This document shows, in pieces, positions 15,004 through 15,849 of a stretch of 15,849 nt of DNA. Numbering within the stretch: the first letter of the stretch is position 1; the number at the start of each line of letters is the position of its first letter. The stretch is taken from contig JAIFLB010000063.1 in NCBI GenBank assembly GCA_020049245.1, positions 1-15,849 of the forward strand, read 5' to 3'. The notes under the pieces were generated by a model. That model saw only the letters and a list, made by a program, of their open reading frames with translations, had not been told where the DNA came from and searched no databases. The stretch is from Betaproteobacteria bacterium (GTDB lineage Bacteria > Pseudomonadota > Gammaproteobacteria > Burkholderiales > Thiobacillaceae). The position numbers and the translations under genes are program-made.

Positions 15004-15702
15004 ATGATTTCGAATCGGAATTTTACCTTGAACCCGCCTTCTCTTCTCCACCCAGTCCGCATCGTCCTCGTGCAGACCAGCCATCCCGGCAATCTGGGCG
15101 CGGTGGCGCGAGCGATGAAAGTCATGGGCTTGTCTGATCTGGTGCTGGTCGAGCCAAAATGCGCCATCGACGATGAAGCCCGCGCGCGCGCGTCCGGCGC
15201 CGTCGATGTGCTGGATAACGCCCGCATCTGCGCCAGCCTGGAGGAAGCGCTGGCCGACACGGTGCTGGCCGCCGCCTGCACCTCGCGTCGCCGCGATCTG
15301 CCGCATCCCGCCTTTACGCCGCGCCAGGCCGCGCCGGAATTGTTGCGCATGGCGCAAGGCGGTCCGGTGGCGGTGGTATTCGGTTCCGAGACCTTTGGCT
15401 TGTCGAATGAGCAACTGATGAAATGCCGCTGGCTGCTCAATATTCCGACCAACCCCGAGTACGCCTCGCTCAACCTCGGCGCGGCGGTTCAGGTGCTGGC
15501 GTATGAACTGCGCTGCACGCTGGAAGATGCGGTGTTGCCTCTGCCGGAATTCCAGCCCGCCTCACACGCCGCCCAGGAAAGCCTGTTGACCGAGATGGAG
15601 AAAGTGCTGGTCGAGATTGATTTTCTCGACCCGGCCAACCCGAAACGCCTGATGCCACGGCTGCGGCGCGGAATTTTGAATGCAGCCCGGAAGCCGCGTT
15701 GA
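15004..15702 (+). CDS. trmJ: tRNA (cytidine/uridine-32-2'-O-)-methyltransferase TrmJ
   Basis: A SPOUT-class 2'-O-methyltransferase of 232 residues, expected to methylate position 32 of the tRNA anticodon loop using S-adenosylmethionine. The three SpoU motifs are present: TSHPGNLGAVARAMKVMGL (25-43), AVVFGSETFGLSN (123-135) and IPTNPEYASLNLGAAVQVL (147-165), the last forming the trefoil-knot cofactor site. The C-terminal extension, with FLDPANPKRLMPRLRRG (207-223), is typical of TrmJ rather than shorter SpoU proteins. I chose the ATG at 15004, with AAAGAG just upstream; a TTG at 15028 in the same frame is an alternative that would shorten the protein by eight residues. Extending the frame further upstream would run into suhB antisense and is not credible. 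cysE follows 106 bases on. Confidence 0.93.
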   Translation: MISNRNFTLNPPSLLHPVRIVLVQTSHPGNLGAVARAMKVMGLSDLVLVEPKCAIDDEARARASGAVDVLDNARICASLEEALADTVLAAACTSRRRDLPHPAFTPRQAAPELLRMAQGGPVAVVFGSETFGLSNEQLMKCRWLLNIPTNPEYASLNLGAAVQVLAYELRCTLEDAVLPLPEFQPASHAAQESLLTEMEKVLVEIDFLDPANPKRLMPRLRRGILNAARKPR

Positions 15703-15749
15703 ATAGAAGCAAAAGTCGTTGAAGTAAAGTGCCTTGGCGACCCAATAAA

Positions 15750-15778
15750 TTGACCCGATTACTCGGGAATTGCATACT
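15750..15778 (+). promoter_or_regulatory. Promoter for cysE overlapping an IscR-like element
   Basis: A -35 TTGACC (15750-15755) and a -10 CATACT (15773-15778) are 17 bases apart. The spacer contains the inverted repeat CCCGA-TTAC-TCGGG (15754-15767), and the stretch TTGACCCGATTACTCGGGAA closely resembles type 1 IscR sites at iscR promoters, as I recall them. Binding of [2Fe-2S]-IscR here would block RNA polymerase, so cysE and the iscR genes expected after it would rise when Fe-S clusters are scarce. The match is from memory, not a matrix scan. Confidence 0.6.
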
Positions 15779-15808
15779 TCTCGCTCTTCATAATTCTCGA
15801 ATATTCAA

Positions 15809-15849
15809 ATGTTCGCCAGATTGCGGGAAGACATTCGCGTTGTATTTGA
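15809..15849 (+). CDS. cysE: Serine O-acetyltransferase CysE (first 13 codons; cut by window end)
   Basis: The last 41 bases open with ATG at 15809 and read MFARLREDIRVVF, the N-terminus typical of betaproteobacterial CysE, which makes O-acetylserine from serine and acetyl-CoA for cysteine synthesis. Only the first 13 codons are present, so no active-site residue can be seen. Support comes mainly from context: trmJ is followed by cysE and then iscR in Pseudomonas and many betaproteobacteria, and an IscR-like site lies just upstream. No strong Shine-Dalgarno sequence is visible before the ATG (AATATTCAA). The alternative, that another short-headed gene starts here, is much less likely. Confidence 0.78.
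   Translation, partial: MFARLREDIRVVF

Noticed and set aside
14161..15414. N-terminally extended SuhB (417 residues)
   Set aside because: The extension is antisense to trmJ; the E. coli-like MLPMLNTAVKAARRAG start is at 14985.
14800..15702. N-terminally extended TrmJ (300 residues)
   Set aside because: The first 68 residues are antisense to suhB and unlike any TrmJ N-terminus.

Overview
The window looks like a chromosomal segment of a GC-rich betaproteobacterium. The evidence is gene order and protein similarity. fmdB-DUF502-aspS, and suhB divergent from trmJ-cysE with an IscR-type site in front of cysE, are arrangements I know from beta- and gammaproteobacteria. Rhodocyclales or Nitrosomonadales would fit, but the sequence alone cannot fix the order. 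I see no rRNA, tRNA, CRISPR array or intact insertion sequence.

Layout. Positions 1-1154 hold the 3' part of an RhlE-type DEAD-box helicase gene, overlapped by a small DUF3301-like membrane protein gene. Positions 1155-3261 look like an accessory insertion. A roughly 500-base AT-richer stretch leads into a secreted, cysteine-rich metzincin-type zinc metallopeptidase, which is followed by a large imperfect inverted repeat. Positions 3262-7487 (minus strand) carry a very large protein, most probably a pyrophosphate-dependent PEP carboxykinase, overlapping by one base an RluF-type pseudouridine synthase. Divergent from these, 7687-11256 carries an HDOD / pseudo-receiver / GGDEF signalling protein and then a stand-alone acyl-ACP synthetase that matches the C-terminal half of E. 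coli Aas.

Positions 11291-14107 are a conserved block: an extended -10 promoter, an FmdB zinc-ribbon protein, a perfect 32-base palindrome, a triple 13-base repeat, a DUF502 membrane protein with a TTG start, and aspartyl-tRNA synthetase. The synthetase has residues that suggest a non-discriminating enzyme. Positions 14161-15849 hold suhB (minus) with its start codon 18 bases from that of trmJ (plus). After these come a promoter overlapping an IscR-like element and the first 13 codons of cysE, cut by the window edge.

Most genes are housekeeping: RNA metabolism, translation, lipid recycling and central carbon metabolism. The best candidates for less-described biology are the putative PPi-type PEP carboxykinase coupled to rluF, the secreted metzincin with C-terminal cysteine repeats, the HDOD-GGDEF protein with a degenerate receiver, and the palindrome-plus-repeat leader in front of the DUF502 gene. 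I did not find a clear, wholly new defence or mobile system.
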